Assembly (NCBI RefSeq): GCF_029543245.1
Contig: NZ_JARQWV010000007.1
Span: 124,001-188,000, forward strand
Direction: 5' to 3'
DNA from: Caulobacter endophyticus
GTDB lineage: Bacteria > Pseudomonadota > Alphaproteobacteria > Caulobacterales > Caulobacteraceae
Length of the DNA: 64,000 nucleotides
This document shows positions 32,210 through 41,752 of this stretch, in pieces (positions within the stretch are counted from its first letter, which is position 1; every line of letters starts with the position of its first letter). The position numbers were made by a program, and so were the translations under genes. The notes beneath the pieces were generated by a model. The model was not told the origin of the DNA, searched no databases, and saw nothing but the letters and a program-made list of their open reading frames with translations.

Positions 32210-34630
32210 ATGCGTAAGTATTTCGAAGGCGCGGCCGTCGCCGTCCTCATGCTCGCCACGGCGCAGGTTGCGTACGCCGCCGATGTCGCGCCCGCCGCGC
32301 CTGCCGATGACGCCACCGCCCTGGACAACGTCGTCGTCACCGCCACCAAGCGTGAAACCAATCTGCAGAACACGCCGATCGCCATCTCGGTGCTGAGCGC
32401 GACGGCCATGGCCGACCGCCACGCCGAAAGCCTGATCAGCCTGCAGGACGGCGCCATCCCGTCGCTGCGCGTCGCCACCTTCGAGGCCCGCCAGTCGGCC
32501 CTGACCATCGGCATTCGCGGCATTGTGCCGTTCGACGCCAACCAGACCGCCCGCGATCAGGGCGTCGGCGTCTATATCGACGGCGTCTATCTGGGCCGCC
32601 AGCAGGGCCTGAACGCCGCCCTGCTCGACCTGGAGCGCATCGAAGTCCTGCGCGGCCCGCAAGGCACGCTGTTCGGCCGTAACACCGAAGGCGGCGCGCT
32701 CAGCATCGTCACCAAGGCCCCGACGGGCGAGTTCGGCGGCCGCATCACCGCCGGCGTCGGCAACTACGGCGCCTACACCGCCGAACTGCACCAGGACTTC
32801 CAGGAGTTCGCCAACCTGTCGGTCAAGGTCGACGCCCTGCTGCAGCACCAGGATCCGACCACCAAGAACCCGCTGGAAGGCCAGGCCGGCTGGAACCAGT
32901 ACGACCGCAAGGGCGGCCGCATCAGCGGTCTGTACCAGCCGAACGACAAGTTCAGCGCCCTGGTCGCCTTCGACTACGCCAAGGACGAGAACACCCCGTT
33001 CTTCAGCCAGCTGGTCAGCTACAACCCCTACGGCAAGCGCGTGCGCACCCAGGCCGAACTGCTGGCCGCCGCCAGCGCCCCGGCCGGCACGATCAACCCG
33101 CTCTCGCCGCTGGTCAAAGTCCACACCGACCGCCAGTCGGTCTCGGACATCGGCACGGTCCAGCAGCCCAGCGTCGACGAGACCGGCGGCCTGATGGCGA
33201 ACCTGAAGTACCGCTTCGCGCCGAACCTCGAGCTGCGCTCGATCACCGCCGCCCGCGCCGTCGCCACCAACCAGTGGGACAACTCGGGCATCGAGTCGCG
33301 CAACGTCTTCGCGCCGAACGCCAACTTCGGCCGCTACAGCCTGTCGGACCTGTATCAGCGCCAGTTCAGCCAGGAGTTCCAGCTGGTCGGCGACTTCGGT
33401 GACAACTTCACCTATGTCGGCGGTCTCTACTACTTCAAGGAACACGTGAAGGAGTCGGCCGCCACGCCGTTCACCAACCAGTGGAACGCCGACGGCACCG
33501 CCTACACGATCCGCTCGGCCTACGGCACCTCGAAGAACGCCGCCGGCACGGCCGGCTGGCAGCGCGGCACGCGTTTCATCACCCGCGCTTCGGAAGCCGA
33601 CGCCGAGAGCTACGCCGTCTACGGTCAGGGCACCTACACCCCGCCGTCGATGGACGCCCTGCACCTGACGCTGGGCGGCCGCTACACCAAGGACACCCGC
33701 GAGGGCACGCTCTACGTCGTCAACGGCAAGGCCACGAACTTCACGTTCGACTACGACAAGGGCCGCTTCGACCCGATGATCAACGTGGCCTATGACGCCG
33801 CCGAGAACATCAACCTCTACGCCAAGTTCTCGACCGGCTACCGCGCCGGCGGCGCCAACGCCCGCTCGCAGAACTTCCAGGCCTTCGACCCGGAAAAGGT
33901 CAAGTCCTACGAAGTCGGCGCCAAGATGGACCTGCTTGAGAACCGCCTGCGCGTGAACCTGGCCGCCTATGCCATGGACCGCACCGGCACTCAGATCGAC
34001 TTCGACAGCGTCGACACCACCCCCGGCAGCCCCACCCAGGGCGCGCATACCGAGGAAACCCGCAATGCGCCGGGCACCTCGAAGATCCGCGGTTTCGAGG
34101 CCGACATCACGGCCAAGATCACCGACGACATCCTGGTCGGCTTCTCCTACGCCTACACCGACGTGAAGGTGCCGGACGCGCCGTTCCCGTTCACCGGCAA
34201 CTCGGTGGTTCCGCAGGGCACGCCGTTCCCGGTCAACGTGGTCTACACGCCGCCGAACGCCGCCTCGGCCTATATCGACTACAAGAAGCCGGTGGGTTCC
34301 ATGACCTTCCGCGCTCACCTGGACGCCAACTATGCCGACGCCCAGTACTCGTTCCAGACCGAGTTCGCCGACACCTCGGCGACCGGTTCGCGGACCGAAT
34401 ACGTGGCGGCCAAGACCGACAGCAGCTTCATCGTCAACGGCAACCTGACCCTGGCCGACATCAGCATGGCCGACGGCGCCGCCTCGGCGAGCTTGTCGCT
34501 GTGGTCGCGTAACCTGCTGAACGAAGAGCACATCTACCGCATCTCGGCCGCCAACCGCGGCACGATCGGCGACTACGCCAACTTCAACCCGCCCCGGACC
34601 TACGGTCTGGAACTGCGCGTGAAGTACTAG
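32210..34630 (+). CDS. TonB-dependent outer-membrane receptor
   Basis: The 806-residue receptor has a signal peptide (MRKYFEGAAVAVLMLATAQVAYA), TonB box DNVVVTATKRETNLQNTP and a plug domain with IRGIVPFDANQTARDQGVGVYIDGVYLGRQQ and VLRGPQGTLFGRNTEGGALSIVTKAP. The barrel ends in a C-terminal aromatic (RTYGLELRVKY). The ligand is unknown. It lies between phnCDE and the OprP-like porin, so an organophosphorus ligand is possible but unproven. Confidence 0.92.
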   Translation: MRKYFEGAAVAVLMLATAQVAYAADVAPAAPADDATALDNVVVTATKRETNLQNTPIAISVLSATAMADRHAESLISLQDGAIPSLRVATFEARQSALTIGIRGIVPFDANQTARDQGVGVYIDGVYLGRQQGLNAALLDLERIEVLRGPQGTLFGRNTEGGALSIVTKAPTGEFGGRITAGVGNYGAYTAELHQDFQEFANLSVKVDALLQHQDPTTKNPLEGQAGWNQYDRKGGRISGLYQPNDKFSALVAFDYAKDENTPFFSQLVSYNPYGKRVRTQAELLAAASAPAGTINPLSPLVKVHTDRQSVSDIGTVQQPSVDETGGLMANLKYRFAPNLELRSITAARAVATNQWDNSGIESRNVFAPNANFGRYSLSDLYQRQFSQEFQLVGDFGDNFTYVGGLYYFKEHVKESAATPFTNQWNADGTAYTIRSAYGTSKNAAGTAGWQRGTRFITRASEADAESYAVYGQGTYTPPSMDALHLTLGGRYTKDTREGTLYVVNGKATNFTFDYDKGRFDPMINVAYDAAENINLYAKFSTGYRAGGANARSQNFQAFDPEKVKSYEVGAKMDLLENRLRVNLAAYAMDRTGTQIDFDSVDTTPGSPTQGAHTEETRNAPGTSKIRGFEADITAKITDDILVGFSYAYTDVKVPDAPFPFTGNSVVPQGTPFPVNVVYTPPNAASAYIDYKKPVGSMTFRAHLDANYADAQYSFQTEFADTSATGSRTEYVAAKTDSSFIVNGNLTLADISMADGAASASLSLWSRNLLNEEHIYRISAANRGTIGDYANFNPPRTYGLELRVKY

Positions 34631-34642
34631 GCGCTGATCCTT

Positions 34643-34667
34643 CCGGCTCCGGGACCCCCGGAGCCGG
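34643..34667 (+). other. Strong hairpin after the TonB receptor
   Basis: CCGGCTCCGGG (34643-34653) and CCCGGAGCCGG (34657-34667) form a perfect 11-bp stem with a 3-base loop. It has no T-tail and probably adds to the terminator that follows. Confidence 0.6.
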
Positions 34668-34687
34668 GCGACGATCACGAACGCGGC

Positions 34688-34724
34688 GAAGGGCGGTCCG
34701 GCGACGGGCCGCCCTTCTGCTTTT
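34688..34724 (+). terminator. Intrinsic terminator of the TonB receptor
   Basis: GAAGGGCGG (34688-34696) pairs with CCGCCCTTC (34709-34717), followed by TGCTTTT. It separates the receptor from the porin gene, which then has its own PHO-box promoter. Confidence 0.75.
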
Positions 34725-34824
34725 GGGCGGGTGCGTCGAGTTTTGTCCGTAAGCTGACGTCACGGGCGGGGCTGTGGTGGCCTGTCGTTGCGGAAATATC
34801 TCCGTTCATCGAACGAAAGAACGA

Positions 34825-34842
34825 TTGTCACCGATCTGTCGT
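34825..34842 (+). promoter_or_regulatory. PHO box upstream of the OprP-like porin
   Basis: TTGTCACCGATCTGTCGT carries TGTC direct repeats exactly 11 bases apart (34826 and 34837), the spacing required by PhoB, and most consensus positions. It lies 108 bases before the porin ATG. It is the best PHO box in the window. Confidence 0.6.
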
Positions 34843-34950
34843 GCAACGGTGCTCGAACCGTCACGACCCCTCTTTAAAGCCGCAAATCGTCCTCATCACG
34901 CCCGTCGCGGGCGTCGAAAACAGAGGGCAGCTGCAAGAGGGGGGTCTCGT

Positions 34951-36207
34951 ATGAGTATCAGTACCTCGTTGTGTGCCCGTTCGGCCCTGGGAGCGTTCCT
35001 CGCCCTGGGCCTTGGCGTCGCGGCCCAGGCCCAGGACATGGGCGTCAAATGGAGCGGGGCGCCGCAATTTTCCAATGACGACGTGGCCTTCAAGGTCCGT
35101 GGACGGATCCTGCTCGACGCCGTGTTCCAGGACGTCCAGCGCGACGGCCCCGGCGGCGACTTCAAAACCCGCAACGTCCGCGGCCGCCAGGCCTTCCTCG
35201 GGATCGAGGGCAAGCTGAACAACTATTTCGCCTACAAGGCCGAGGGCGGCGCCGTGAACGGCGGCGCCTGGACCTGGGACGACGTCGTCATCGAGTACAA
35301 GCCGAACGAGCCGATCTCGCTGCTGTTCGGCAACATCAAGGCCACCGGTCTCGAGAACCTGACCTCGACCCGTTTCATCACCTTCCTGGACCGGGGTCCG
35401 TACGGGGATTTCGGCGTCGATTCCTACCTGCTGGGCGTGGTGGCCAAGTACCAGGGGCTGAACTACAGCCTGACGGGCGCGGTGCAGGGCGCGCCGATCA
35501 ACACCGTCGACCTGGCCAACGCCAACGCCGACTCCAAGGAGCGCATCACCCTGACCACGCGCGCCCACTGGGCGCCGGTCAACGGCGATCTCGACAAGCT
35601 GCATCTGGCGCTGTCCTACCGCTACCGCAACCGCGGCGACGAGGGCGCCTTCGTCTACAGCGGCCGCACCAACACCGCCTACAGCAACGCCACCTTCTAC
35701 ACGACGGGCGGCATCGGCAATCGCGACAACACCCTGGCCTTCGAGGGCGCCTATGTGCACGGGCCGTTCTCGGTTCAGGGGGAGTACGCCTCGATCGACG
35801 TCACCCGCCAGGGCGGCGCGGCCGTCGGCGGTGACCCGAAGATCAAGGTCGGCTACGCCTATGTGACCTTCTGGCCGACCGGCGAGCTGCGCAACTACGA
35901 CGCCATGGCCGGCGAGTTCAAGCGGCCGAAGATCCTCAATCCGGTGACCGCCGGCGGCTGGGGCGGGGTCGAGCTGGCCCTGCGCTACGACGTCGCCGAT
36001 ACCACCGAGGCCTACGAGACCCTGAAGACCAAGCCGGCTGCCTCGCAGGCGGGCGAATACAAGGGCGTCACCCTGGGCGTGAACTACTACCCGACCGGTT
36101 ACGTCCGCTTCCAGGCCAACTACACCGACGGCGACGTCGACAATTTCGGCGCCAACCAGGACTACGGGATCAAGCAGTTCCAGCTGCGCGCCCAGCTGGA
36201 CTTCTAG
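34951..36207 (+). CDS. Phosphate-selective porin, OprP/OprO family
   Basis: The 418-residue outer-membrane protein has a signal peptide (SALGAFLALGLGVAAQAQ) and the OprP/O domain (KVRGRILLDAVFQDVQRDGPGGDFKTRNVRGRQAFLGIEGKLNNYFAYKAEGG; PVTAGGWGGVELALRYD). It ends in QFQLRAQLDF with the C-terminal Phe. It would admit phosphate or polyphosphate. The Shine-Dalgarno is GAGGGGGG before ATG 34951. PstS follows after 64 bases with no terminator, so the two are probably co-transcribed. Confidence 0.88.
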   Translation: MSISTSLCARSALGAFLALGLGVAAQAQDMGVKWSGAPQFSNDDVAFKVRGRILLDAVFQDVQRDGPGGDFKTRNVRGRQAFLGIEGKLNNYFAYKAEGGAVNGGAWTWDDVVIEYKPNEPISLLFGNIKATGLENLTSTRFITFLDRGPYGDFGVDSYLLGVVAKYQGLNYSLTGAVQGAPINTVDLANANADSKERITLTTRAHWAPVNGDLDKLHLALSYRYRNRGDEGAFVYSGRTNTAYSNATFYTTGGIGNRDNTLAFEGAYVHGPFSVQGEYASIDVTRQGGAAVGGDPKIKVGYAYVTFWPTGELRNYDAMAGEFKRPKILNPVTAGGWGGVELALRYDVADTTEAYETLKTKPAASQAGEYKGVTLGVNYYPTGYVRFQANYTDGDVDNFGANQDYGIKQFQLRAQLDF

Positions 36208-36271
36208 CGCCGCCGCTCCCTTCGCCGGGCGGCGCGGCCGTCCGGCTCACCCCTTTCTTCAGGATTTCGAG

Positions 36272-37315
36272 ATGAAGAAGCTTCTGTCCTGCGCGGCCGG
36301 CGCGCTCGTCCTGTCGGGCCTGGCCGCCGTTCCCGCCCACGCGGCCCGCGACTATGTCTGGGCCGCCGGCTCGTCGACCGTCTTTCCCTTCGCCACCCGC
36401 ACCGCCGAGAACTACGCCAAGAAGTCCGGCAAGAAGGCTCCGAAGGTCGAGAGCCTGGGCACCGGCGGCGGCATCAAGCTGTTCTGCGGCGGGCAGGGCG
36501 AGGGCTTTCCCGACATCGCCAACGCCTCGCGGCCGATGAGGAAGTCGGAGTTCGACCAGTGCGCCGCCAAGGGCGTCAAGGACATCATCCAGATCAAGAT
36601 CGGCTTCGACGGCATCGTGGTCGCCACCGACAAGGACGGCGCCGACTACAACTTCAAGACCGAGCAGCTGTTCCTGGGCCTGTCGGCCAATGTCTACAAG
36701 GGCGGCCAGTGGGTGAAGAACACCACCAACAGCTGGGACGACGTCGGCGGCGGCCTGCCGGGCAACAAGATCCTGGTCTACGGTCCGCCCCCGACCTCGG
36801 GCACCCGCGACGCCTTCGTCGAGCTGGCCATCGAGGCCGGCGCCCGCAAGTTCCCTTCGATCGACGCGATCCGCTCGGACAACGAGAAGCTGTTCAAGGC
36901 CAAGGTCGACCCGCTGCGTGGCGACGGCTGGATCGACGCCGGCGAGAACGACAATGCTCTGGTCGGCACCCTGACCAAGACGCCCGGCGCGCTGGGCGTG
37001 TTCGGCTGGTCCTACCTCGAAGAGAACATGGACAAGATCAAGGGCGCTTCGGTCAACGGCGTGCGGCCCTCGGCCCAGTCGATCGCCGACGGCTCCTACC
37101 CGCTGTCGCGCTCGCTGTTCATCTACGTCAAGAAGAACAGCATCGGGGTCACGCCGGGCCTGGACGAGTTCCTGAAGGAGTTCACCTCCGACGCCGCCAC
37201 CGGGCGTGGCGGCTACCTGCAGGGCCGGGGCCTGATCCCGCTGCCGCCCGGCCAGCACCAGGCCCAGAAGGACATCGTGGCCAAGAAGACCACGATGGCG
37301 CGTCCGGCCTCGTAA
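36272..37315 (+). CDS. pstS: PstS-like periplasmic phosphate-binding protein
   Basis: The 347-residue protein has a signal peptide ([24 protein letters not shown]) and the PBP-like_2 fold ([62 protein letters not shown]). It binds phosphate for an ABC importer. pstC, pstA and pstB are not in the window, so it would serve a transporter encoded elsewhere. The gene is followed by an intrinsic terminator. Confidence 0.9.
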   Translation: MKKLLSCAAGALVLSGLAAVPAHAARDYVWAAGSSTVFPFATRTAENYAKKSGKKAPKVESLGTGGGIKLFCGGQGEGFPDIANASRPMRKSEFDQCAAKGVKDIIQIKIGFDGIVVATDKDGADYNFKTEQLFLGLSANVYKGGQWVKNTTNSWDDVGGGLPGNKILVYGPPPTSGTRDAFVELAIEAGARKFPSIDAIRSDNEKLFKAKVDPLRGDGWIDAGENDNALVGTLTKTPGALGVFGWSYLEENMDKIKGASVNGVRPSAQSIADGSYPLSRSLFIYVKKNSIGVTPGLDEFLKEFTSDAATGRGGYLQGRGLIPLPPGQHQAQKDIVAKKTTMARPAS

Positions 37316-37361
37316 AAAAGGGCGCTTTTGCGGGCGGTTTTAGCCGCGCGACCGAAGATTG

Positions 37362-37395
37362 CGTCGCGGTCCTATGGGCCGCGGCGTTTTCTTTT
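37362..37395 (+). terminator. Intrinsic terminator of the porin-pstS operon
   Basis: CGTCGCGGTCC (37362-37372) pairs with GGGCCGCGGCG (37376-37386) through two G-T pairs, followed by TTTTCTTTT. Confidence 0.85.
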
Positions 37396-37484
37396 GTATA
37401 GTGCCCCCCGGTCCGCCCGCGCCGCGTAAGGAAAGTCTGGGCCGTGGCCGCCGTCCGGCGCCGCGTCACTTGCCCCTAGGGACA

Positions 37485-38792
37485 ATGATACTCCTCGCGC
37501 TCGCCGTCGTTCTGTTCCTCGTTCTGCTGAACGGGGTCTTCGCCATGTCCGAACTCGCGGTGGTCTCCGCGCGCCGGGCCAGACTACAGAGCCAGGCCGA
37601 TCGAGGAGACCGCGGGGCCAAGATCGCCCTCTCCCTGGCCGAGCATCCGACCCGCTTTCTGTCGGCCGTGCAGGTGGGCATCACCCTGATCGGCATCCTG
37701 GCCGGCGCCTACGGCCAGGCCACCATCGCCGGCGCGCTGGACAAGTGGCTCGAGCCGCAGCCCGTGATCGGCCCGCATTCGGAAATCATCGCCACCACCA
37801 TCGTCGTCGTCGGCCTGACCTACGTGTCGGTGATCCTCGGCGAGCTGGTGCCCAAGCGCCTCGCTTTGATCTTCCCCGACACCATCGCCCGCGCCATGGC
37901 GCCGTTCCTGGCCCTGGTGGCCACCGTGCTGCGCCCGTTCGTGACCCTGCTGACGGTGTCGACCGCCGCCATCCTCAAGCTGATGGGCGTGCGCGACGAG
38001 CGCAACAGCGGCATTACTTCCGAAGAGGTCGAGACCGTCCTGGCCGAAGGCGCCGACGCCGGCCTGATCGAGCCGGAGGAGCGCTCGATGATCCAGGAGG
38101 TGCTGCGCCTGGGCGACCGTCCGGTGCGCGTGGCCATGACCCCGCGCCGCGACCTCTACTGGATCTCGCTGTCCGACGAGCCGCAGGCCGTGCTGGCCGA
38201 GGTGCGCGAGTGCCCCTATTCGCGCATCGTGGTGGCCATGGAAGGCGACCTCGACGGCGAGATCGGCGTGGTGCTGAAGAAGGACCTGCTGGACGCCTGC
38301 CTCGGCGGCGAGCCGCTGGACCTGCGCGCCCACATCCAGCAGCCGATCGCCATCCCCGAGACCATGTCGCTGCTGCGCGCCATGGCCGTCTTCAAGCAGA
38401 CCTCGCTGCACGTGGCCCTGGTGGTCGACGAGTTCGGTTCGGTGCAGGGCGTGATTACCCCGATCGACCTCCTGGAAATGATCGCCGGCGACTTCCCGGA
38501 AGATCACGACGAGGGCGAGCGCCGCATCCTGCGCCGCGAGGACGGCAGCTGGCTGGTCGACGCCCGCCTCGACATCCAGGAGCTCAACGACGCCCTGGGC
38601 GAGAACTTCGAGGCCGAGGGCGGCTATCACACCGTCGCCGGCCTGATCCTCGACCGCCTGGGCCGCATCCCGGCCGAGGGCGAGATCCTGCATCTGGGCG
38701 CCTTCGACGTTGAGATCGTCGACATGGACGGCTCGCGCATCGACAAGGTGATCCTCAAGGCCGGCAAGGGCCGAGAGGGCGACGAGGACTGA
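37485..38792 (+). CDS. CNNM/CorC-family (DUF21-CBS) membrane protein
   Basis: The 435-residue protein has four membrane segments (MILLALAVVLFLVLLNGVFAMSELAVVSARRARL; the DUF21 domain to about residue 180), two CBS domains (about 200-320) and a C-terminal CorC_HlyC domain (ILRREDGSWLVDARLDIQELNDAL). Such proteins take part in magnesium or other divalent-cation efflux. The ATG at 37485 starts the first hydrophobic segment; the upstream frame is open but overlaps a terminator. It is followed 16 bases later by a protease-like gene. Confidence 0.88.
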   Translation: MILLALAVVLFLVLLNGVFAMSELAVVSARRARLQSQADRGDRGAKIALSLAEHPTRFLSAVQVGITLIGILAGAYGQATIAGALDKWLEPQPVIGPHSEIIATTIVVVGLTYVSVILGELVPKRLALIFPDTIARAMAPFLALVATVLRPFVTLLTVSTAAILKLMGVRDERNSGITSEEVETVLAEGADAGLIEPEERSMIQEVLRLGDRPVRVAMTPRRDLYWISLSDEPQAVLAEVRECPYSRIVVAMEGDLDGEIGVVLKKDLLDACLGGEPLDLRAHIQQPIAIPETMSLLRAMAVFKQTSLHVALVVDEFGSVQGVITPIDLLEMIAGDFPEDHDEGERRILRREDGSWLVDARLDIQELNDALGENFEAEGGYHTVAGLILDRLGRIPAEGEILHLGAFDVEIVDMDGSRIDKVILKAGKGREGDED

Positions 38793-38808
38793 CGGCGGGG
38801 CAGGGGGC

Positions 38809-39576
38809 ATGAGCCATCCGGGACCCTGGGGTGGTGAACCGCCGCCCGAGCCGGCCGAGGCGCGTCCCGTGCGCGCCTCGTGGCGGCGCTGGCTGGTCTG
38901 GTTCGTCGTTGTTTCGGCGGGCCTTGCCGTTGTGGGCCTGCTGCTGCGGGCCTCGCCCTGGGCCCTGCGGGAAACCGACGACTGGTTCTATCTGGTCTGG
39001 GGCGGCCTCCTGGCCGCGGCCCTCTCGACCGGCCTTCTGCGGGCGACCCGCCGCCAGGCGCTGCACGGCCTGGGCTATGCGGCGATCTGGGCCGGAATCG
39101 TCCTCGTCCTGGCCGTCGGCTATCTCTACCGCGCCGAACTGGCCGAGGCGCCCCAGCGCCTGCGCATGACCCTGAACATCGGCGAGCCGGTGGCCACGGG
39201 CGAGCGCGAACTGCGCGTGGCCCAGGACGCCAGCGGCGCCTTCGTCATCGTCGGCCAGGTCAACGGCCAGCGCGTGCTGTTCCTGGTCGACACCGGGGCC
39301 ACCAACACCGTGCTCAGCCCCGCCGACGCCCAGCGGATCGGTGTCGACATGGCCTCGCTGCGCTTTGACCAGACCAGCGAGACCGCCAACGGCCTGGGCT
39401 ACGGCGCCCAGTGGACCGCCGAGCGCCTGGAGATCGGCCCGATCCGCCGCGACCGCTTCCCGGTGGACATCAACCAGGCCCCGATGAGCGCCTCGCTGCT
39501 GGGCATGAGCTTCCTCAACACCCTGGACTCCTACGAGGTCCGCGGCGGCCAGCTGATCCTGAGGTGGAAGGAGTAG
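38809..39576 (+). CDS. Membrane-anchored retropepsin-like aspartic protease
   Basis: The 255-residue protein has three hydrophobic N-terminal segments (about residues 28-105) and a C-terminal clan AA aspartic protease domain (TIGR02281-like). The catalytic site is FLVDTGATNTVLS near residue 162, and the domain ends GMSFLNTLDSYEVRGGQLILRWKE. One DTG per chain means it must dimerise to be active. Its substrate is unknown. It is probably co-transcribed with the CNNM gene. Confidence 0.85.
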   Translation: MSHPGPWGGEPPPEPAEARPVRASWRRWLVWFVVVSAGLAVVGLLLRASPWALRETDDWFYLVWGGLLAAALSTGLLRATRRQALHGLGYAAIWAGIVLVLAVGYLYRAELAEAPQRLRMTLNIGEPVATGERELRVAQDASGAFVIVGQVNGQRVLFLVDTGATNTVLSPADAQRIGVDMASLRFDQTSETANGLGYGAQWTAERLEIGPIRRDRFPVDINQAPMSASLLGMSFLNTLDSYEVRGGQLILRWKE

Positions 39577-39581
39577 CCTGA

Positions 39582-39746
39582 TCCTCCCCCTGAAGGGGGA
39601 GGTGGCCAGAGGGCCGGAGGGGGGAGTTTCTGATGAGCCGGCGACAGCCGCAGGCGCGAGCAATCCCTTCCCCCTCAGTCGCGGAGTTTATCCTCGGGCC
39701 GGCCTTTGGCCGGACCCGGGGCGACAGCTCCCCCTTCAGGGGGAGC
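39582..39746. repeat. Palindromic intergenic repeat, family B, copy 2
   Basis: CCTCCCCCTGAAGGGGGAGG (39583-39602) and CTCCCCCTTCAGGGGGAG (about 39728-39745) are inverted terminal arms, each itself palindromic. Inner segments include GGCCAGAGGGCC and CGGGCCGGCCTTTGGCCGG. It is related to the elements at 12.2 and 42.6 kb and carries no gene. Confidence 0.8.
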
Positions 39747-39750
39747 GTCT

Positions 39751-40842
39751 TTAAGCCGCCGTCTTGCGGCGGATGCGCGCCAGACGGCGCAGGCGGCGCC
39801 AGAAGCGGGTTTTTTCCGGTTCGGGGTAGGGCTGCAGGTTCTTGAAGAACTCCTCGGCGCAGGCGCGCCACGAGAAGCCCTCGGCGAACTTGCGCACCGC
39901 GGCGTGGTCGATGTCCAGGCAGGCCAGGCACGCCTCGCGCAGGCCGTCGGTCTGGCCGGGGGCCAGCACGCCGGCGCCGGAGCCGGGAATGATGTCGATG
40001 GGGCCGGGGGCCGAGAACGCCGCCACCGGCACGCCGGCGGCCATGGCTTCCAGGATCACCAGGCCGAAGGTGTCGGTCAGGGACGGGAAGCAGAACACGT
40101 CGGCGCAGGCGAAGTGGCGGGCCAGTTCGTCGCCGAACTTGGCGCCCAGGAACTTCACCTCGGGATACTTCTCGGCCAGCTCCTCGCGCTGGGGACCGTC
40201 GCCGATGACGACCTTGGTGCCCGGCAGGTCGAGGCTGGCGAAGGCCTCGATGTTCTTCTCGACGGCCACGCGGCCGACATTGAGGAAGATCGGCCGGGCC
40301 AGCCCCTCGAACAGGTCCGGCTCGTCCGGCTGGCGCGGCTTGAACACGTCGGTGTCGACGCCGCGCGACCAGGGCGAGATGTTGCGGAAACCGTGGCGCA
40401 CCAGCTCGTCGCGCATGGTCGGCGTGGCCACCATCAGGCGGCCCGACGGCTTGTGGAACCAGCGCATGTAGGTGTAGCCGGCCGCCAGCGGCAGCGGCAG
40501 GCGGGCCGAGACGTACTCGGGGAAGCGCGTGTGGTAGCTGGTCGTGAACGGCAGCTTCCACTCCAGGCAGATGCGGCGCGCGGCCAGGCCGATCGGACCC
40601 TCGGTGGCGATGTGGATCGCCTCGGGCTCGAACGACTTGAAGCGCTCCTGCACCGGCTCGTAGGCGCCGATCGCGAGCTTGATTTCGGGATAGGTGGGCA
40701 GCGGGAAGGTGGGGAACTGGTCAGGGCTGACCACGTCCACCTCATGGCCCATGGCGCGCAGCTCGGCCATCACCTTGGTGAGGGTCCGAACCACGCCGTT
40801 GACCTGCGGTTCCCATGCGTCGGTGGCGAGAAGTATCCGCAT
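39751..40842 (-). CDS. GT4 glycosyltransferase, Agt-like (glycolipid synthesis)
   Basis: The 363-residue GT-B enzyme begins MRILLATDAWEPQVNGVVRTLTKVMAELRA. It has the GT4 core IFLNVGRVAVEKNIEAF and VVIGDGPQREEL. The usual E-x7-E motif appears as DTFGLVILEA (Asp in place of the first Glu). Its closest functional analogue by context is Agt of Agrobacterium, which glycosylates diacylglycerol with glucose or glucuronate during phosphate starvation. It overlaps the PlcP-like gene by TGATG. Substrate assignment is inferred from the pair. Confidence 0.82.
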   Translation of the reverse strand: MRILLATDAWEPQVNGVVRTLTKVMAELRAMGHEVDVVSPDQFPTFPLPTYPEIKLAIGAYEPVQERFKSFEPEAIHIATEGPIGLAARRICLEWKLPFTTSYHTRFPEYVSARLPLPLAAGYTYMRWFHKPSGRLMVATPTMRDELVRHGFRNISPWSRGVDTDVFKPRQPDEPDLFEGLARPIFLNVGRVAVEKNIEAFASLDLPGTKVVIGDGPQREELAEKYPEVKFLGAKFGDELARHFACADVFCFPSLTDTFGLVILEAMAAGVPVAAFSAPGPIDIIPGSGAGVLAPGQTDGLREACLACLDIDHAAVRKFAEGFSWRACAEEFFKNLQPYPEPEKTRFWRRLRRLARIRRKTAA

Positions 40843-41666
40843 CAGGCGGCGGCAGGCTCCGGCAACGGGGGCTCGACGGCGAGCGCCCGGGCCCGGTCGA
40901 TCACCGACCAGGACCTCATCTTGGACCATTCGAGGATTTCGAGCTGGCCGTCCATATGCTCCACCAGAGCGGTGCAGCTTTCAACCCAGTCACCGTCGTT
41001 GACGTAAAGAATACCGTCGATCTCCCGCATCTCGGCCTTGTGGATATGGCCGCAGATGACGCCGTCGACGCCGCGCCGACGGGCTTCGTCGGCGACGGCG
41101 GCTTCGAAGTTCTCGATGAACTGCAATGCGTTCTTCACCTTGACCTTCAGATAGGCCGAGAGACTCCAGTAACCGAACCCCATCCTCCGCCGCGCGCGGT
41201 TGAGCAAGGTGTTCAGCATGAGGATGGTTCTATAGGACCAATCCCCGAGGAAGGCGAGCCACTTGGCATGCTGCACGACGCCGTCGAACTCGTCGCCGTG
41301 AACCACCAGGTAGCGCTTGCCGTCGGCCGCCTCGTGGATCACGTCGCGGGCCACGACCACGCCGCCGAAGTGGGTGCCGCAGAAGTCGCGCACGCGGTCG
41401 TCGTGGTTGCCGGGCACGTAGATCACCTCGACGCCCTTGCGGGCCAGGCGCAGGATCTTCTGCACCACGTCGTTGTGGCTCTGGGGCCAGTACCAGCCGC
41501 TGCGCAGCTTCCAGCCGTCGACGATGTCGCCGACCAGATAGAGCTTGTCGCATTCCACGTGCCGGATGAAGTCCAGCAGCAGCTCGGCCTGGCAGCCGCG
41601 CGTACCCAGATGGATATCGCTGATGAAGATGCTGCGATAGCGGCGGATCTCGGTGTCGGCGGCCAT
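40842..41666 (-). CDS. PlcP-like calcineurin-type phosphoesterase
   Basis: The 274-residue metallophosphoesterase has the full calcineurin ligand set: SDIHLGTRGCQAELLLDF (D-x-H), GDIVDGW, GNHDDR, VVHGDEFDGV and GHIHKAEMR. It is often misannotated as UDP-2,3-diacylglucosamine hydrolase. The RGCQAELLL pattern and the overlap with a GT4 gene match PlcP-Agt. In that system PlcP cleaves phospholipid headgroups to give diacylglycerol during phosphate limitation. The in-frame ATG at 41714 would add 16 residues; MAADTE at 41666 is preferred. Confidence 0.82.
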   Translation of the reverse strand: MAADTEIRRYRSIFISDIHLGTRGCQAELLLDFIRHVECDKLYLVGDIVDGWKLRSGWYWPQSHNDVVQKILRLARKGVEVIYVPGNHDDRVRDFCGTHFGGVVVARDVIHEAADGKRYLVVHGDEFDGVVQHAKWLAFLGDWSYRTILMLNTLLNRARRRMGFGYWSLSAYLKVKVKNALQFIENFEAAVADEARRRGVDGVICGHIHKAEMREIDGILYVNDGDWVESCTALVEHMDGQLEILEWSKMRSWSVIDRARALAVEPPLPEPAAA

Positions 41667-41752
41667 GACGGCTTCCCCAGCGCTGCGGCGGGCCGCCCCC
41701 GCGACGACCGCCATCCCAAGCGAGAACTCGAGGGTGCGGATAAGCTGATTGC

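Noticed and set aside
32123..34678. Very long minus-strand open frame opposite the TonB receptor
   Set aside because: It is a mirror of the GC-rich receptor gene, with composition rather than domains, and no known family.
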